From assembly GCF_000209165.1 (NCBI RefSeq), contig NC_009044.1, forward strand, positions 1,054,001 to 1,118,000: a stretch of DNA of 64,000 nt, in the 5' to 3' direction. The translations under genes were made by a program, and so were the position numbers. How positions within the stretch are numbered: position 1 is the stretch's first letter; every line of letters begins with the position of its first letter. The notes under the pieces are model-generated. The model did no database searches. It saw nothing but the letters and a program-made list of their open reading frames with translations, and was not told the DNA's origin. Shown here piece by piece: positions 62,391 through 64,000 of the stretch. The stretch comes from Scheffersomyces stipitis CBS 6054. Lineage: Eukaryota > Ascomycota > Pichiomycetes > Serinales > Debaryomycetaceae.

Positions 62391-62615
62391 TCATGTCTGT
62401 ATTGCCCGGATTAGGGCGTTCGCACGAGCAATATGGGCAATCTCTCTTGGCTGGCGTGAAAGTCTTTGGGCTACAAACAGAAATATCACACAAGATCCCA
62501 AGAAGCCTAAGAGATTGAAAAATGCTTTTCTTGAGTACAAACGTTCTTCTTCCTCTGTTCGAAACAGAGCAAAGATACGTCTGATGCTGGCTACAATCAT
62601 CTTGTATATCCTCAT
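62391..62615 (-). CDS. Small single-pass membrane protein beside mitoferrin
   Basis: 74 residues with a proper ATG: basic N terminus with FRTEEEERLYSRKAFFN, one hydrophobic helix (LLGFLGSCVIFLFVAQRL) and a polar end. It converges on the mitoferrin gene. From memory, S. cerevisiae has the 74-codon mitochondrial gene YJL133C-A beside MRS3 (YJL133W), also on the opposite strand, so this may be its orthologue by position and size. The sequence match itself I could not check. Confidence 0.6.
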   Translation of the reverse strand: MRIYKMIVASIRRIFALFRTEEEERLYSRKAFFNLLGFLGSCVIFLFVAQRLSRQPREIAHIARANALIRAIQT

Positions 62616-62830
62616 GAGCCCGTCAAGTTGTTGTTGGTGCCTGCCGCAAAAAGAACAAAGATTGATTTTTTATATTTATGTTGATAAAGTTGATTTTGAT
62701 TGAGCCGCACCGCGAACCAAGTTAGGAACGGAAATGTAGAACATTAGGAAGACAAGAAGTTCAGTATCAAAGATGACCGATTAGTCTTTGCCACAACGAC
62801 CAAATCAACTATAGAACCAATTTGTTTGCC

Positions 62831-62840
62831 AAAAAGAAAA
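62831..62840 (-). terminator. Pol III terminator of RPR1
   Basis: The minus strand reads TTTTCTTTTT just after the 3' end of the RNase P RNA, the T-run expected for RNA polymerase III. Confidence 0.75.
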
Positions 62841-63235
62841 CCTAACTCATAACGATGATCGGTATCGGGTGCCTGGTCCAGAGAACCAAGTTCGCATATT
62901 GCACTCAATAGCCCTTCCTCTTAGCGAAGGACCAACCATCCGCAGTGCCTTCCCATAACCGTTGCGAGCCTAAGCCCGCTACGATTGCTATTTCTGATGG
63001 CACCGCCCAGCGTTTACACGCCTGGAAGCTCTCAGGAGCAGTTGGTCGGTACCGACAATCTCTCGTTAACGAAAGTTGCAAGTACCGTGGATGGGGAGAA
63101 CCACCGAATTTCCCACCAGCGCTGACGACAATTTTAGCGAGAAAACGTCCTTTTGTGAGCTGGTAAACGCGAAACGGTACGAGAAAAGTCCACAGCAACT
63201 GTGCCAGATCGGCACATGCCACTTGCTCTAGAGTC
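62841..63235 (-). ncRNA. RPR1: RNase P RNA (ends approximate)
   Basis: The minus strand carries the conserved pieces of yeast RPR1 in order: GGTGGGAAATTCGGTGG (63117 down to 63101; CR-I), CTGCTCCTGAGAG (63041-63029), ATCAGAAAT (about 62998-62990), GAGTGCAAT (62906-62898; CR-V region) and ACCCGATACCGAT (62870-62858). The same blocks occur in this order in the S. cerevisiae RNA. The segment is more GC-rich than its surroundings. The 5' end is uncertain: about 63200 for the mature RNA if the spacing before CR-I is as in S. cerevisiae. The RNA is the catalytic part of RNase P, which trims tRNA 5' ends. A 105-codon frame over it (62905-63222) is not a gene. Confidence 0.93.
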
Positions 63236-64000
63236 GCAAAATATACTAGTTTAAACTGAAGAGACGATTTAATGGAATCCGTTTTTTTAAGGTTATCACC
63301 CAGATTCTAGATAGTTTCAACTGGAAATAACCGGAGATTTTAACCTTGGGCACTCTCCAAACGTTGGGTATGAAATCACAGTAAGATTTATACACTTTGC
63401 GATAAAGAGGTTAGGCTTCAATCGCAATAAGTGCCATTTCGCAAAACAAAATATGTACATATTTCAATGTGGTCTATTCATCAAATGTCCCCTATGCAAT
63501 TACTGGTTCTACCAATTTTCAGGTTCTTCAGGAACTAGAAAACTATTCAGAATCGTGATAGTGAATTCACGCAATTCTTCTCATACCGTCAAGTGAGTCT
63601 GCCAATCTCTTACGAATAGTGGCAACAGCAGGAAAGAAGCACAGCCCAGTTCGTATCCATTCAGAAAACTAGCAATCTACAGACTGCAACAGTAGTAAAC
63701 ATTATGACCATGGAAGCTATTATGTCATTTTCCGTCTTAGTTTATCTTGTTAAAAATTACACTTAGAGCCCAAATAACTGCGAAAGGTTCTATTATTCTC
63801 TGCGTCTGAACAATTGCCATTTGGATACCTATACAGAAATTTATAGCGCATTCTCAACAAATACTACCCTTCCAAGCTATAATAAATTTACAGTCTTGTT
63901 CTAAATGGCGACGAGCCAGAAAAGGAAAAAAATTACCCCATAGTAGTCGAGAGGGGTTGGGCTCATCTTCATATGCTGGATGCAAAAAAAAAATAAAGAG
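63236..64000. other. Right-end non-genic segment
   Basis: 765 bp; TATATTTTGC on the minus strand just upstream of RPR1 could be its TATA-like promoter element. I see nothing else I can support. Confidence 0.45.

Noticed and set aside
62905..63222. 105-codon minus-strand frame
   Set aside because: It overlies conserved blocks of the RNase P RNA; no protein family is visible.

Overview
The window is nuclear DNA of an ascomycete budding yeast, most likely of the CTG-Ser1 clade (Scheffersomyces/Debaryomyces type). The genes are compact and look intronless, with TTG as the favoured Leu codon. I found no CTG codon when reading all of RPT6. In the copia integrase region of element A a CTG falls where relatives have Ser (NLLSI-x-AV). 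One CTG in CCT2 (24704-24706) sits where homologues carry Leu, so the code assignment is an inference. The species guess rests on gene content and Ty5-like elements, not on a search.

Layout. Positions 1-12.3 kb form an island of nested transposable elements with no ordinary gene. (i) Element A is a Ty1/copia gag-pol ORF, open and uninterrupted for 833 codons to the left edge, with its LTR at 2450-~2738. (ii) Element B is an internally deleted copia relic with a 447-bp LTR at 4417-4863. (iii) Element C (4992-8655) is a complete LTR element with identical 447-bp LTRs, target duplication AAAGC, primer site and polypurine tract. It has no coding capacity; its interior is a 50-bp tandem array plus many hairpins, and it sits inside (iv) a decayed copia pol in the opposite orientation. 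(v) A dead Tc1/mariner-like DNA transposon with long inverted repeats ends at about 12.35 kb. A, B and C share a primer site complementary to the anticodon stem-loop of initiator tRNA-Met, as in Ty5 and copia.

From 12.5 kb on the window is ordinary gene-dense chromosome: a Zn2Cys6 regulator, PMS1 and REV7 (divergent, sharing a 105-bp promoter with an MluI box), SAL1, CCT2, DDR48, a SNF1-kinase beta subunit (GAL83/KIS1 type), OST4 (37 codons), RRG9, PEX17, IES2, MFG1, an Mgs1/RarA-like ATPase, an unrecognised membrane protein, TIF4631 (eIF4G) and a small Cys-rich membrane protein. A second full-length retrotransposon, element D (44752-50881), follows, then RPT6, JEM1, APE3, GOR1, a mitoferrin (MRS3/MRS4), a small membrane protein and the RNase P RNA gene RPR1.

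Element D has identical 285-bp LTRs and target duplication AGATT. Its gag and pol are in one frame separated by a single UAA with a stem-loop just after it. Its primer site matches the anticodon stem-loop of tRNA-Arg(UCU). It looks young and lies between a small membrane-protein gene and the essential proteasome gene RPT6, leaving a proteasome-type promoter motif intact. The most notable items are element C, the UAA recoding arrangement and half-tRNA priming of element D, and gag frames that start in the LTR and read through the primer site in A and B.
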